Shown here piece after piece: positions 17,434 through 25,663 of a stretch of 64,000 nucleotides of DNA. The stretch is from Pseudodesulfovibrio indicus. GTDB lineage: Bacteria; Desulfobacterota; Desulfovibrionia; Desulfovibrionales; Desulfovibrionaceae. The notes under the pieces are model-generated. The model had not been told where the DNA came from. It did not search any database and saw only the letters and a program-made list of their open reading frames with translations. A program made the position numbers and the translations under genes. The stretch is from positions 1,984,001 to 2,048,000 of the forward strand of contig NZ_CP014206.1 in the NCBI RefSeq assembly GCF_001563225.1, given 5' to 3'. How positions within the stretch are numbered: the first letter of the stretch is position 1; each line of letters starts with the position of its first letter.

Positions 17434-17931
17434 CTACTTCTTGGGCTTCTTGTTCCCCTTGTCCTTGCTCTTGTCCTTGCCCATGCCCTTGTCCTTGTTC
17501 TTGCCTTGGCCCTTGCCGTTGGCGGAGGGGTGCACGCCGCATTCCTTGGCGATGCGGCCCCAGCCCATGCCGGAGTTGCGCATGGCGCGGATCTCGTCGC
17601 TGGTCTTGCCGCACTCCAGCGCCAGGGCGTCCACCCGGGCGTTGTCCAGGTTGTTCGACGCCTTGTTGTAGCGGTCGCGGGCCTGCTGGTAATCCATCTC
17701 CGCCGCCGTCTGCTCCTGCTCGGTCGCGCCCTTGCGGTTGCGCACCGCGTCGAGGATGTCCTTGGCCTTCCGGAGCTCGTCCGAGGAGTTGGCGGCCTCT
17801 TCGACAACGGCTTCGCCCACCAGGGAGATCAGCTCATCCTGGGTCATGGGATCGGCCTCCTGGGCAAAGGCCGGGAGGGAGAAGGCCAGCACCAGGGCAA
17901 GGGTCATGAGTGCGTATGCGATTTTGGTCAT
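17434..17931 (-). CDS. Secreted protein with Lys/Gly-rich tail
   Basis: A 165-residue protein with a clear signal peptide (MTKIAYALMTLALVLAFSLP, cleaved after AFA at about 23), a helical middle with heptad-like charge pattern (about residues 45-105), a conserved-looking patch SGMGWGRIAKECGVHPSANG, and a 30-residue tail made almost only of Lys, Gly, Asp and Asn. No domain recognised; similar short secreted proteins are common in desulfovibrios. It is inserted between ruvC and ruvA on the opposite strand. Confidence 0.75.
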   Translation of the reverse strand: MTKIAYALMTLALVLAFSLPAFAQEADPMTQDELISLVGEAVVEEAANSSDELRKAKDILDAVRNRKGATEQEQTAAEMDYQQARDRYNKASNNLDNARVDALALECGKTSDEIRAMRNSGMGWGRIAKECGVHPSANGKGQGKNKDKGMGKDKSKDKGNKKPKK

Positions 17932-18088
17932 GATGACTCCTGTTATTGAAGGTTTGTTCCACTATACCCCTTTCGGAAAAAGATGGAAGTCGTTTGTTGG
18001 CAATACGTTGAAACCGCACCTTTGGTCACGGCGGATATCCTTTGAATTGCATCCGATCTTCGGCTACTGTCCGGCGAGGAGGGAACGC

Positions 18089-18700
18089 ATGATCGGGTAT
18101 CTCAAGGGTGAACTGCTGTCCGCGGACGAGAGGGGGCTGCTCCTGCTCACTCCCGGCGGCGTGGGCTACGAGGTGGCCGCGCCCACTTCGGTGCTGGCCA
18201 AGCTGCCCGCCAAGGGCGGCGAGGTGCGGCTGTTCGTCCACACCCAGGTGGGGGAGAAGGCCATCGACCTGTTCGGCTTCCTGGACGCCGACGACCTGGA
18301 CCTGTTCCGGACCCTCATCTCCATCGACAAGCTCGGGCCGAAGAAGGCCATGGCCATCCTGTCCATGTTCGACGCCGCCCACCTCCGCGAGATAGCCTAT
18401 CGCGAGGACGTCACGACCTTGTCCACCGTGCCCGGCATCGGCCCCAAGTCCGCCAAGCAGATCCTCTGGAATCTCAAGGACAAGGTGGACAAGCTGACCC
18501 CGGTGACCACCCGCGCCGCCGCCGGTCCGCAGGGGCCGCAGGGCGAGTACCTGGACGCGCTTGCGGGCCTCAAGGGGTTGGGCTACTCTGAGGACGAGGC
18601 CCGGCCCCTGCTGCTGGACGTCTTAGACGAAGAACCCGATCTCGACGCCGCCGGGGCCATCCGCGCGGTGCTCAAGAAAATCAACGCGGCACGCTCATGA
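18089..18700 (+). CDS. ruvA: Holliday junction helicase subunit RuvA
   Basis: A 203-residue protein starting [10 protein letters not shown], with the OB-fold N-terminal domain, helix-hairpin-helix motifs ([16 protein letters not shown] and [16 protein letters not shown]) and the C-terminal domain III that contacts RuvB. It binds junction DNA and loads RuvB. The start at 18089 is chosen for a GAGGAGG site 8 bp upstream; the longer open frame to 17732 overlaps the opposite-strand gene. It overlaps ruvB by 4 bp (ATGA). Confidence 0.96.
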   Translation: MIGYLKGELLSADERGLLLLTPGGVGYEVAAPTSVLAKLPAKGGEVRLFVHTQVGEKAIDLFGFLDADDLDLFRTLISIDKLGPKKAMAILSMFDAAHLREIAYREDVTTLSTVPGIGPKSAKQILWNLKDKVDKLTPVTTRAAAGPQGPQGEYLDALAGLKGLGYSEDEARPLLLDVLDEEPDLDAAGAIRAVLKKINAARS

Positions 18701-19683
18701 GCAAATGCACTCTTCCCGAGGAAAACGTCCGGCCCAGAAGCCTCTCCGACTTCATCGGACAGGTTGACCTGCGCACCAACCTCGACGTCTTCATCAGGGC
18801 GGCGCGGGAGCGCGAACGCTCGCTGGACCACACCCTGTTCTACGGCAACCCCGGCCTGGGCAAGACCACCCTGGCCCGGATCATGGCCTCCGAGCTGGGC
18901 GTGAACATGGTCTCCACCTCCGGTCCGGTCATGGAGCGATCCGGCGACCTGGCCGCCATCCTGACCAACCTGGAGCGCGGCGACATCCTGTTCATCGACG
19001 AGATCCACCGCATGCCGCCCACCGTCGAGGAAGTCCTGTATCCGGCCATGGAGGACTTCCAGATCGACCTGGTCATCGGCTCCGGCCCCGGGGCGCGCAC
19101 GGTGAAGCTCGACCTGGAGCCGTTCACCCTGGTGGGGGCCACCACCAGGCTCGGACTGCTGACCTCGCCCCTGCGCGACCGGTTCGGCTGCATCTTCCGC
19201 ATCGAATTCTATTCGCCCGAGGAGCTGGGCCTTATCGTCGAGCGCAGCGCCAAGATTCTCGGCGTGGAGGTGGAGCCCGAGGGCGCGCTGGTCATCGGCC
19301 GCCGTTCGCGCGGCACCCCGCGCATCGCCAACCGGCTGCTCCGGCGCGTGCGCGACTACGCCCTGGTGCACGGCGACGGCGTGGTCACCCGCGAGCTGGC
19401 CGAGTCCTCCCTGGAGCGCCTCGACGTGGACCAGTACGGGCTGGACAACATGGACCGCAAGATCCTCTCGCTCATGGTCGAGAACTTCAACGGCGGCCCG
19501 GTGGGGCTCAAGACCATCGCCGCGGCCTGCGCCGAAGAGGTCCGGACCATCGAGGACATCTACGAGCCGTACCTGATCCAGTGCGGCTTCCTCAAGCGCA
19601 CCCCGCGCGGCCGCGTTGCCACGGCCAAGGCGTACCAACACCTCAAGCTGCGCATGGAAGACGACCAGCGGTCGCTGTTCTAG
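18697..19683 (+). CDS. ruvB: Holliday junction branch-migration ATPase RuvB
   Basis: A 328-residue AAA+ motor with Walker [10 protein letters not shown], Walker [11 protein letters not shown], arginine-finger region SPLRDRFG and the C-terminal winged helix ([21 protein letters not shown]). Family length is normal. It is translationally coupled to ruvA by a 4-bp overlap. Confidence 0.97.
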   Translation: MSKCTLPEENVRPRSLSDFIGQVDLRTNLDVFIRAARERERSLDHTLFYGNPGLGKTTLARIMASELGVNMVSTSGPVMERSGDLAAILTNLERGDILFIDEIHRMPPTVEEVLYPAMEDFQIDLVIGSGPGARTVKLDLEPFTLVGATTRLGLLTSPLRDRFGCIFRIEFYSPEELGLIVERSAKILGVEVEPEGALVIGRRSRGTPRIANRLLRRVRDYALVHGDGVVTRELAESSLERLDVDQYGLDNMDRKILSLMVENFNGGPVGLKTIAAACAEEVRTIEDIYEPYLIQCGFLKRTPRGRVATAKAYQHLKLRMEDDQRSLF

Positions 19684-19770
19684 CCGGTAGTCATTCCCAA
19701 GAAAACAGTTGTTTCCCCACCCCGTTCTGGTATCGTTTGGACAAACGAGAAACCAATGGAGGTACCAGAT

Positions 19771-19926
19771 ATGGACAAATGGGAATGTCCCTGCGGTTAC
19801 GTGTACGATCCCGCCGAGGGTGATCCGGACAACAATATCCCCATCGGGACCAAGTTCGAAGACCTGCCGGACGACTGGGTTTGCCCCAAGTGCGGCGCGG
19901 AAAAGGAATATTTCGAAAAACTGTAA
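19771..19926 (+). CDS. Rubredoxin with C-x-C first knuckle
   Basis: A 51-residue rubredoxin: [17 protein letters not shown] at the N terminus, the aromatic and proline core [20 protein letters not shown] and an acidic tail. The second knuckle is the normal C-x2-C-G, but the first is C-P-C-G, one residue shorter than the usual C-x2-C-G-Y. It carries one Fe(Cys)4 centre and would serve as a one-electron donor, for example to Roo-type oxidases. ATG 19771 has GGAGG at 19758-19762. It stands alone, 87 bp after ruvB. Confidence 0.9.
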   Translation: MDKWECPCGYVYDPAEGDPDNNIPIGTKFEDLPDDWVCPKCGAEKEYFEKL

Positions 19927-20103
19927 AAAAGTCGTCTAAGCCCATTGCCATCATCCGCCGAAACGGCGTATGGTTGAGCCAAGTCAAAGGAAGCGTTTCA
20001 AGGCAACGCCCGACAAACCTCAAGATTCTGTTTTAGCGGCAGAGTTTCCGAGTTTCAAGGCAACCCCTAAAACCAATGATCCTTTGGTAGAGGCCCGGAG
20101 TAC

Positions 20104-20172
20104 GGCAACCTCGCAAACAAACAGAAAAGGCCCCATGAATTGGGGCCTTTTCTGTTTGTTTGCGAGGTTGCC
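20104..20172. repeat. Perfect 32-bp inverted repeat
   Basis: Arms of 32 bp, perfectly complementary, with a 5-base loop; the centre is GGCCCCATGAATTGGGGCC flanked by AAAA/TTTT. It may act as a strong bidirectional terminator between rubredoxin and the CPBP gene, but the length suggests a repeat element. Confidence 0.8.
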
Positions 20173-20350
20173 GGGCGGCGGCTTGCGGGCGCGGGGGAGA
20201 GCCGCTGTTTGGGGCTGACGCCCCAAAAGCGCTCCAAGGAAGAGGCGGTTGACAAAACATGGCCTTCGCTCCAGCAAGCGAAGGTCTTTCAGCGCGTCCA
20301 GCCCCGCGAAGCGGCGACAAAAAGTTTTGGAAGGAAGAGGGGATGGGGGT

Positions 20351-20408
20351 CCGGGGGAAGGGGAGAAGGAAACCTTTTCCAAAAGGTTTCCCTCTCCCCT
20401 TCCCCCGG
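20351..20408. repeat. Near-perfect 28-bp inverted repeat
   Basis: A stem of about 28 bp (GGAAACCTTTT / AAAAGGTTTCC at the tip and GGGGGAAGGGG / CCCCTTCCCCC at the base) with one mismatch and a 2-base loop, located 20 bp past the 3' end of the minus-strand CPBP gene. Confidence 0.75.
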
Positions 20409-20427
20409 CCGCCGGAGGCGTCCCTCC

Positions 20428-21309
20428 TCAATCCCGCCGGAGGCGGGGGAGGACGGCCATGGTGAGGGCGGCGAGGGCGAGCCAGGTGAGGACGCCGGTG
20501 AAGCCCATGGCGCCGCCGAGCAGGGGGTGGGCGTCGGGGAACATCCAGCCCCAGATGCCGTAGCCCTGGGCGTTGGCCGCGCCGTGCAGGAAGGCGGCGA
20601 GGAGCGCGGACCGGTAGTGCAGGGTCATCTCGTTGAGGAACAGGCCGAAGGCGAGGCAGACGAGGCACATCATGAGGACGCCCGCCACGGGATAGCCGGG
20701 GTAGTTGAGGCCCGCCAGGATGAGGGGCGCGTGCCAGACGCCCCAGACCATGCCGAGGACGACGTAGGCCCGGAGCTTGCCGAGCGGCATGAGCCGGGGC
20801 AGGAGATAGCCGCGCCAGCCCAGTTCCTCGCCCAGGCCGAAGACGAAATTGATGAGCGGCCCGACGACCACGGAGAGGGGCAGCATGAGCTTGAGGGCCG
20901 CGTCCATGCCGATGGGCTGGCCGCTGACGGCGGCCAGGCTGTTCAGGTCCGGGTCGATGGAGGACAGGCCCAGCGCCCAGGTGAGCAGGTACATGACGGC
21001 GTAGGCCAGCGGGATGAGCGGTACGGCCAGGAAGTAGGGGCCGACGGACCCCATGCGCAGGAGCAGTGCGGGGACCAGGCCGCGCAGGCCGGTCCGTTCG
21101 GTGACCAGGGTCACGGCCAGGGCGACCAGGCCGGGAATCCACATCACTCCCATGAGCCACAGCCCGGGCGCGGACTTGCCGACCAGGTCGTCGAAACGCA
21201 ACCCTTCGCCGATGACCGCGTATTCGACGGTCCAGGTCAGGGCCAGGGTCAGGAGGACGTAGGCCAGGACCGGGCCGGGCCTGAACGGTGCGGTCCGCGG
21301 ATCAGGCAT
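20428..21309 (-). CDS. CPBP-family intramembrane metalloprotease
   Basis: A 293-residue polytopic membrane protein with about eight hydrophobic helices and the CPBP/Abi motifs GEELGWRGYLLPRL (EExxxR), WHAP and LHGAAN, which supply the metal-binding and catalytic residues. Such proteins process prenylated or membrane-bound peptides and are often stress- or self-immunity-related. Its ATG overlaps the end of the aldolase gene by 8 bp, so translation is coupled. The substrate is unknown and the link with the two metabolic genes upstream is unexplained. Confidence 0.85.
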   Translation of the reverse strand: MPDPRTAPFRPGPVLAYVLLTLALTWTVEYAVIGEGLRFDDLVGKSAPGLWLMGVMWIPGLVALAVTLVTERTGLRGLVPALLLRMGSVGPYFLAVPLIPLAYAVMYLLTWALGLSSIDPDLNSLAAVSGQPIGMDAALKLMLPLSVVVGPLINFVFGLGEELGWRGYLLPRLMPLGKLRAYVVLGMVWGVWHAPLILAGLNYPGYPVAGVLMMCLVCLAFGLFLNEMTLHYRSALLAAFLHGAANAQGYGIWGWMFPDAHPLLGGAMGFTGVLTWLALAALTMAVLPRLRRD

Positions 21310-22468
21310 ATTCGGCGATCCTCTCGAAATACAGTTCGCGGCAGCGGTTCTCGATGTCGAGCAGCCGGGCGAAGGGTTCGTTGAAGTCGGCGGTCCCGGC
21401 GGTGAACAGGCCGTGGCCGTGGACGATGGCCGCCCCTTCGGAGGCCATGGCCGGGGGCAGGGTGTTGCACAGTCCGGTGGGGCCGGTGCCGACCTCGCCC
21501 GGCACGATGGGGACACCGTCCACGGTGCGGCATTCGGTGCAGCGGATGTGGCACTCGCCCCGGTTGGGGCAGTCGGCCTTGGCGCAGTCCATGGACATGA
21601 TCACCGTGAACCGGGGATGGCCGTGCAGGATGCAGGTGGAGTCAGAGCGGCGGTACACGTCCTCGTGGGCGGTCAGTTCGCTGGACGCGGTCAGTCCGGT
21701 GGTGGCGCTGCCGTCCATGGGGCAGGGATCGACGCATCCCTCCAGTTCGTCCAGGGAGGAGCCGGTCTGGGAGATGAGGATGGTGTCACCCAACCGAAGG
21801 GAGATGTTCCCGAAAAAGGAGTCCACCAGCCCGTGGCCCACCACCTGGCGTCCCGCCTCGAAGATGGCCGTGAGCGCCTTTTCCTCGGTGTCCAGGGGGG
21901 CGGGAGCGAGGGCGGGCGGCGCGGTGCGCGGCGCGGGCAGCAGGGACACGGCGCGCTCGAAGGCGGCGCGGTAATCGTGGTCCAGGGTCCCTTGCCGGGC
22001 GCGGTTCAGATATTCGGAAAAGAAGAGCACGAAGCAGGAGAACAGGGCCGAGGAAAGGTAGACGAACCCCTGTTCCGGGCTGACCGAGCCGCAGGAGACC
22101 ACGCCCAGGCCGGGCAGGACCACAACCTTGCGCTTCTCGAGCTGCGCGCCCATGGCGTCGGCGGTGAACTCGCGGCAGACCGGGATGTCGTGCAGGAAGG
22201 TGCGGGTCTCGGTGTCCTCGGGACGGATGGTCCCGGGCCAGCGTTCGGCCAGAAAGTCGAGGATGGTTTGGTACGGCTCGGCCGGGCGGGAAAAGACCAG
22301 GGAATTGATGGACAGCCGGTCGAACAGTCCGGCCAGGACCTCAGTGCGCGGGTCCTCGCGGTTCCAGACGAGTTCGGCGTCCAGGCCGCCGATGAGCGGC
22401 GCGTCCTCGGATGAGGCCAGCCCCTGGGCCAGGAGTTTGGCCGCGTATTTTTCGCACAGGTCTTTCAT
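21302..22468 (-). CDS. Class II aldolase/adducin-family protein
   Basis: A 388-residue protein. The C-terminal half (about residues 195-388) is a class II aldolase/adducin domain: SFFGNISLRLGDTILISQTG, ILHGHPRF and AIVHGHGLFTAG carry the zinc-ligand histidines. The N-terminal half is an unassigned alpha/beta domain. A five-cysteine patch (CAKADCPNRGECHIRCTEC) is inserted inside the aldolase domain between the HGH motif and the last histidine motif, which is not usual for the family. It overlaps the aldehyde oxidoreductase gene by 4 bp, so it may release or use the aldehyde handled by that enzyme. Confidence 0.85.
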   Translation of the reverse strand: MKDLCEKYAAKLLAQGLASSEDAPLIGGLDAELVWNREDPRTEVLAGLFDRLSINSLVFSRPAEPYQTILDFLAERWPGTIRPEDTETRTFLHDIPVCREFTADAMGAQLEKRKVVVLPGLGVVSCGSVSPEQGFVYLSSALFSCFVLFFSEYLNRARQGTLDHDYRAAFERAVSLLPAPRTAPPALAPAPLDTEEKALTAIFEAGRQVVGHGLVDSFFGNISLRLGDTILISQTGSSLDELEGCVDPCPMDGSATTGLTASSELTAHEDVYRRSDSTCILHGHPRFTVIMSMDCAKADCPNRGECHIRCTECRTVDGVPIVPGEVGTGPTGLCNTLPPAMASEGAAIVHGHGLFTAGTADFNEPFARLLDIENRCRELYFERIAEYA

Positions 22469-24216
22469 CGCGTCAGGCCCAGCCGTTCAAGGGTGCGGTC
22501 CGTGGGCTGGCCGGACGGGTCCAGGCCGCGCACCGCGTAGTAGTTGTTCAGGGCCCGCAGGAACTCGTCGCGGTCGATGGGCTTGATCTCCATGCCGGGG
22601 CCGGAGGTGCCGGGTTCGGTGAAGAATCGCTGCGGCAGGTCGTCGTCCGCCACGGTGAAGCCGTTGGCAACGTTCATGAGCCGCTCGTTGACCGTGATCC
22701 GTTCGCCGGTTTCCAGCAGGGACTGGGCCGAGAACTCGAGGCCGGTGACCGCTTCCAGAACCTTGGCGTATTCCTCCAGCCCGGCGGCCAGGAAGATGAG
22801 GCGGCAACCGTTCATGGAGTCGGCGGCGGCCAGGCCGTCCTCGGCCAGCTTGATGATCCGCGCCTTGCCGCTGAAGGAGAAGCGGTCCGTGGCCACGGGC
22901 TTGCGCAGGATCTCGTGGCTCAGGGAGAAGGCCCGCTGGTGGCACCCGCCGCGCGTGGACACCGCGTAGGACAGGGCCAGCCCCATGGCCCCGCGCGGGT
23001 CGTAGGCGGGCAGCTCCAGCCCCTTGACGGTCATGGCCGTGTCCGGGGTCCCCAGGGTCCGGGCGAGAAAGGCCGCGCCCCGGCCGAGGTCGCCGCCTTC
23101 GGCCATGTCGTGCAGGGCGGTGCGCAGGGATTTGGCGTTGAAGTCCTGGCCGGTGTGCTCCCGCAGGCAGGCGAGCGTCGCCGCCGTGGACACGGTCTCC
23201 AGGCCGAGGCGGGAGCAGATGTCCGCGCCGAGCAGGGCCAGGTCCGGGTCCGGGTTGCCGATGAGCGCGGTGAAGTGGGCCAGGGTCTCGTAGCCGGGCA
23301 TGGCGTGGCCGGTCCCGGCGATGCGGCGGCAGCGGATATGGCAGCCGAGACAGCCGTGGGCGCGCGGGGAGTATCGCTTGGCGATGGCCGCCGCGCCCGT
23401 GTCGGCGGCGTGTTCGAACCGGGTGCGCCTGAAGTTGTCCGTGGGCATCATCCGGCGGGCGTCCATGAGGTCGTAGAGCGCACCGGTGCCCCACTCGGAG
23501 AAGCCGTAGCGGCCCATGAGCACGGGCGAGGCGGCGGTCAGGCGCAGGATGGCCCGGCGCGCCTCGGCCAGTCCGTCCGGGTCGCGGACCGGGACGTCCC
23601 CGGTGCCGCGCACGGTCAAATATTTGAGATTCTTGGCCGCGAAGACCAGCCCCAGACCGCCGCGCACGTTGCCGTGGCGATGGTCCACGGCCACGGTGGC
23701 CAGCGGCGAGCCGTTTTCGGCCGCCGGGCCGATGCAGGCCAGGGACGTGTCCTCGGGCAGCCGCTGCTCCAGGGTGTCCAGGACGGCGTCCGTGTCCCGT
23801 CCCCAGAGGTCGGTCTCCACCACGCGCACCCCGGCGTCGTCGATCTCGATGCCGCAGGGGACGTTGCCGCGCCCGGTTATCACCAGGCCGTCGAAGCCCG
23901 CCTTCTTGAGGCGCGTGGGCAGCCCGCCGCCGATGGACCCGTCGCAGATGGCTCCGGTCAGGGGCGAGCGGGTCATGATGGTTCCCCGGCCAGAGGTGGG
24001 GGAATCCGTGCCGGTCAGGGGACCCGTGAAGATGAGCAGGGGGAGGTCCGGGTCGGTGTGCTCGCGGGCGGCAAAGGGGCGCAGGTAATGACCGGCCAGG
24101 CCGCGCCCGCCGAGGAAGGCGCGGTACAGGTCGTCGTCCGGGTGATCAAGGGTGATCGCGCCCGACGTCAGGTCTATGCAAAGGACCGTGCCGGTCCAGC
24201 CGAATCGTCCGCTCAT
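22465..24216 (-). CDS. aor: Tungsten aldehyde:ferredoxin oxidoreductase
   Basis: A 583-residue protein of the AOR family. The first domain contains TGPLTGTDSPTSGR and GSIGGGLPTRLKKAGFDGLVI, which bind the tungstopterin. The 4Fe-4S cysteines are CLGCHIRC (C-x2-C-x3-C) and a fourth in DSMNGCRLIF. It oxidises an aldehyde to the acid and reduces ferredoxin in the cytoplasm. It leads a three-gene minus-strand operon with the aldolase and CPBP genes (4- and 8-bp overlaps). A WtpABC-type tungstate transporter about 6 kb away fits the cofactor need. The aldehyde substrate is unknown; the aldolase neighbour suggests an aldol product. Confidence 0.93.
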   Translation of the reverse strand: MSGRFGWTGTVLCIDLTSGAITLDHPDDDLYRAFLGGRGLAGHYLRPFAAREHTDPDLPLLIFTGPLTGTDSPTSGRGTIMTRSPLTGAICDGSIGGGLPTRLKKAGFDGLVITGRGNVPCGIEIDDAGVRVVETDLWGRDTDAVLDTLEQRLPEDTSLACIGPAAENGSPLATVAVDHRHGNVRGGLGLVFAAKNLKYLTVRGTGDVPVRDPDGLAEARRAILRLTAASPVLMGRYGFSEWGTGALYDLMDARRMMPTDNFRRTRFEHAADTGAAAIAKRYSPRAHGCLGCHIRCRRIAGTGHAMPGYETLAHFTALIGNPDPDLALLGADICSRLGLETVSTAATLACLREHTGQDFNAKSLRTALHDMAEGGDLGRGAAFLARTLGTPDTAMTVKGLELPAYDPRGAMGLALSYAVSTRGGCHQRAFSLSHEILRKPVATDRFSFSGKARIIKLAEDGLAAADSMNGCRLIFLAAGLEEYAKVLEAVTGLEFSAQSLLETGERITVNERLMNVANGFTVADDDLPQRFFTEPGTSGPGMEIKPIDRDEFLRALNNYYAVRGLDPSGQPTDRTLERLGLTR

Positions 24217-24308
24217 GGGAGGAATCTTTCACGAACCGCCTGAAAAGGCAACCGGTTGGCCGTCTTGACCCCGTCCGCGAAATGGGTATCCTGTGCGCCG
24301 GAGGAATG

Positions 24309-24836
24309 ATGGCCGAAAAGAAGATCGACAAGTCCCGCCGCAACTTCCTGTTCGGGGCCGTGCGCCGCATAAAGAGGGAGGACGCCCAGCCCGTGGCGTC
24401 CACCGCCGGGTGCATCGACACCGTCAAGGCGGCCAACGCGTTGTACGTGGACGAGAAGTGGGAGGAGGCGCGCCTGAAATACAAGGAGTGCCTGGAGGGC
24501 GACAAGAACGACGCGGACGTGCGCTACCGGCTGGGGGTCTGCTCCTACAAGGTGGGCAAGTACCGGCAGGCCAAGCTGGAGTTCGAGCGCTGCCTGCGCA
24601 TCGACCAGGGGTACTCCGACGCCTTCCTCTATCTGGGACTGACTCTGGTCCGCCTGGGCCGTTCGGACAAGGCTCCGGGCGTGTGGGGGCGGTACTTCAA
24701 CCCGTCCTGCGTGAAGGTCATGCGCGAGCTGAACCTGCAGCTGGGGCTCATGGAGTCGGGCCAGCCCGACCCGGACGAGGAGATCGCCCTGGCCGTGGAA
24801 AAGGCCATAGCCGAATCCGGCGACCAGGTCGGCTAG
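24309..24836 (+). CDS. Tetratricopeptide-repeat protein
   Basis: A 175-residue protein with three TPR-like units (about residues 42-140: ANALYVDEKWEEARLKYKECL, RLGVCSYKVGKYRQAKLEFE, AFLYLGLTLVRLGRSDKA). The N terminus KSRRNFLFG resembles a twin-arginine motif, but what follows is charged rather than hydrophobic, so it is not exported that way. It diverges from the aor operon with a 92-bp spacer. ATG 24309 is used (GGAGG 4 bp upstream); 24306 is also ATG. A scaffold role is likely; the partner is unknown. Confidence 0.78.
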   Translation: MAEKKIDKSRRNFLFGAVRRIKREDAQPVASTAGCIDTVKAANALYVDEKWEEARLKYKECLEGDKNDADVRYRLGVCSYKVGKYRQAKLEFERCLRIDQGYSDAFLYLGLTLVRLGRSDKAPGVWGRYFNPSCVKVMRELNLQLGLMESGQPDPDEEIALAVEKAIAESGDQVG

Positions 24837-24845
24837 CCGCAAACG

Positions 24846-24889
24846 CGCAAAAAGCCCCGCCACCGAAAACGGTGGCGGGGCTTTTTGCG
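24846..24889. terminator. Terminator of the TPR gene
   Basis: A 19-bp stem (CGCAAAAAGCCCCGCCACC / GGTGGCGGGGCTTTTTGCG) with a six-base loop, 10 bp after the stop. Confidence 0.9.
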
Positions 24890-24976
24890 GCATAACAATG
24901 TCATGAGATGGCGTAAGTCTCGAAGATTCGAGAACAATTCACTTAACGACGCAGATCGCCGCTTATCAACTGTCTG

Positions 24977-25453
24977 CTAGCAATGGCCCTTGGGCTCGTC
25001 GTCGTTGTTGGTCTGGCGGGCGATCTTGGCCATCTGGGCGCGGATGTAGTTGGCGGCCAGGTCGCCCAGCTCGTCGTTGTCCCCGCCGCGCATGCCGTGC
25101 TGGCGCAGGTCCTCGTCGATCTGTTTCTCCATGCGCGCGGACTCCAGGAACATGATGTAGGCCAGGACCAGGGCGCCGTTGTTGCCGTCGCACCCGTCGC
25201 ACAACAGTTCGATGTTCTTGAGCGGGACGGTCTCCATGAGCCGGTCGATGAACATGGTGATCCACTTCTCGTAGAGATCGTGCATGATGGGCGGGATGAG
25301 GCTGGCCACCTGCTCGGAGGCGTTGCCCGCCGTGCCGGTGACGGCCATGAATTCGTTCAGGGCCTCCTGGCGCTTGGTCTCGTCCTGCTCTTCGACCTTG
25401 GCCATGATGGTGGAGAAGATATGGGTTCGGATCTGTTTTTTGTTCATGCTCAT
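24977..25453 (-). CDS. Conserved hypothetical soluble protein
   Basis: A 158-residue acidic, mostly helical protein: MSMNKKQIRTHIFSTIMAKV at the start, a middle ELLCDGCDGNNGALVLAYIMFLESARMEKQ with CDGCDGNNG, and a C-terminal KGHC. No family known to me. ATG 25453 (GGAG about 11 bp upstream) is preferred to the longer frame to 25510. It stands alone between convergent and divergent neighbours. Confidence 0.7.
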   Translation of the reverse strand: MSMNKKQIRTHIFSTIMAKVEEQDETKRQEALNEFMAVTGTAGNASEQVASLIPPIMHDLYEKWITMFIDRLMETVPLKNIELLCDGCDGNNGALVLAYIMFLESARMEKQIDEDLRQHGMRGGDNDELGDLAANYIRAQMAKIARQTNNDDEPKGHC

Positions 25454-25663
25454 TGATGGTTGTCTCCGCTGGGTGATCAATCCTTCGACGCGACTTACTG
25501 TGTATCGCAATGTGACGGGGCGGGCAAGGGGCCGAGGGCGCTGATTGTTCTGTTTTTTGGCCCGTTGTGCGGTTTTTAGCGTTTCCTTTCAAGGGGAAAG
25601 AGGGTACTTTTCGGCTTGACGCCGTTATCCCGGACCGCACCGGAGCACACAAGGACACACCCC

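Larger units (their letters stand above)
19927..20427. other. Intergenic region with large hairpins
   Basis: About 500 bp without a convincing gene. It holds a short duplicated string (TTTCAAGGCAAC at about 19997 and 20054) and two very long hairpins listed separately. Open frames across it look like artefacts of the inverted repeats. Confidence 0.6.

Noticed and set aside
21413-24243. Long plus-strand open frames opposite the aldolase and aldehyde oxidoreductase genes
   Set aside because: They are antisense shadows of GC-rich genes; their translations are low-complexity in Gly, Ala, Val and Arg with no motif, while the minus-strand frames have clear family motifs.
24309-24380. Twin-arginine signal in the TPR protein (SRRNFLFG)
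   Set aside because: No hydrophobic segment follows the RR motif; the next residues are charged.
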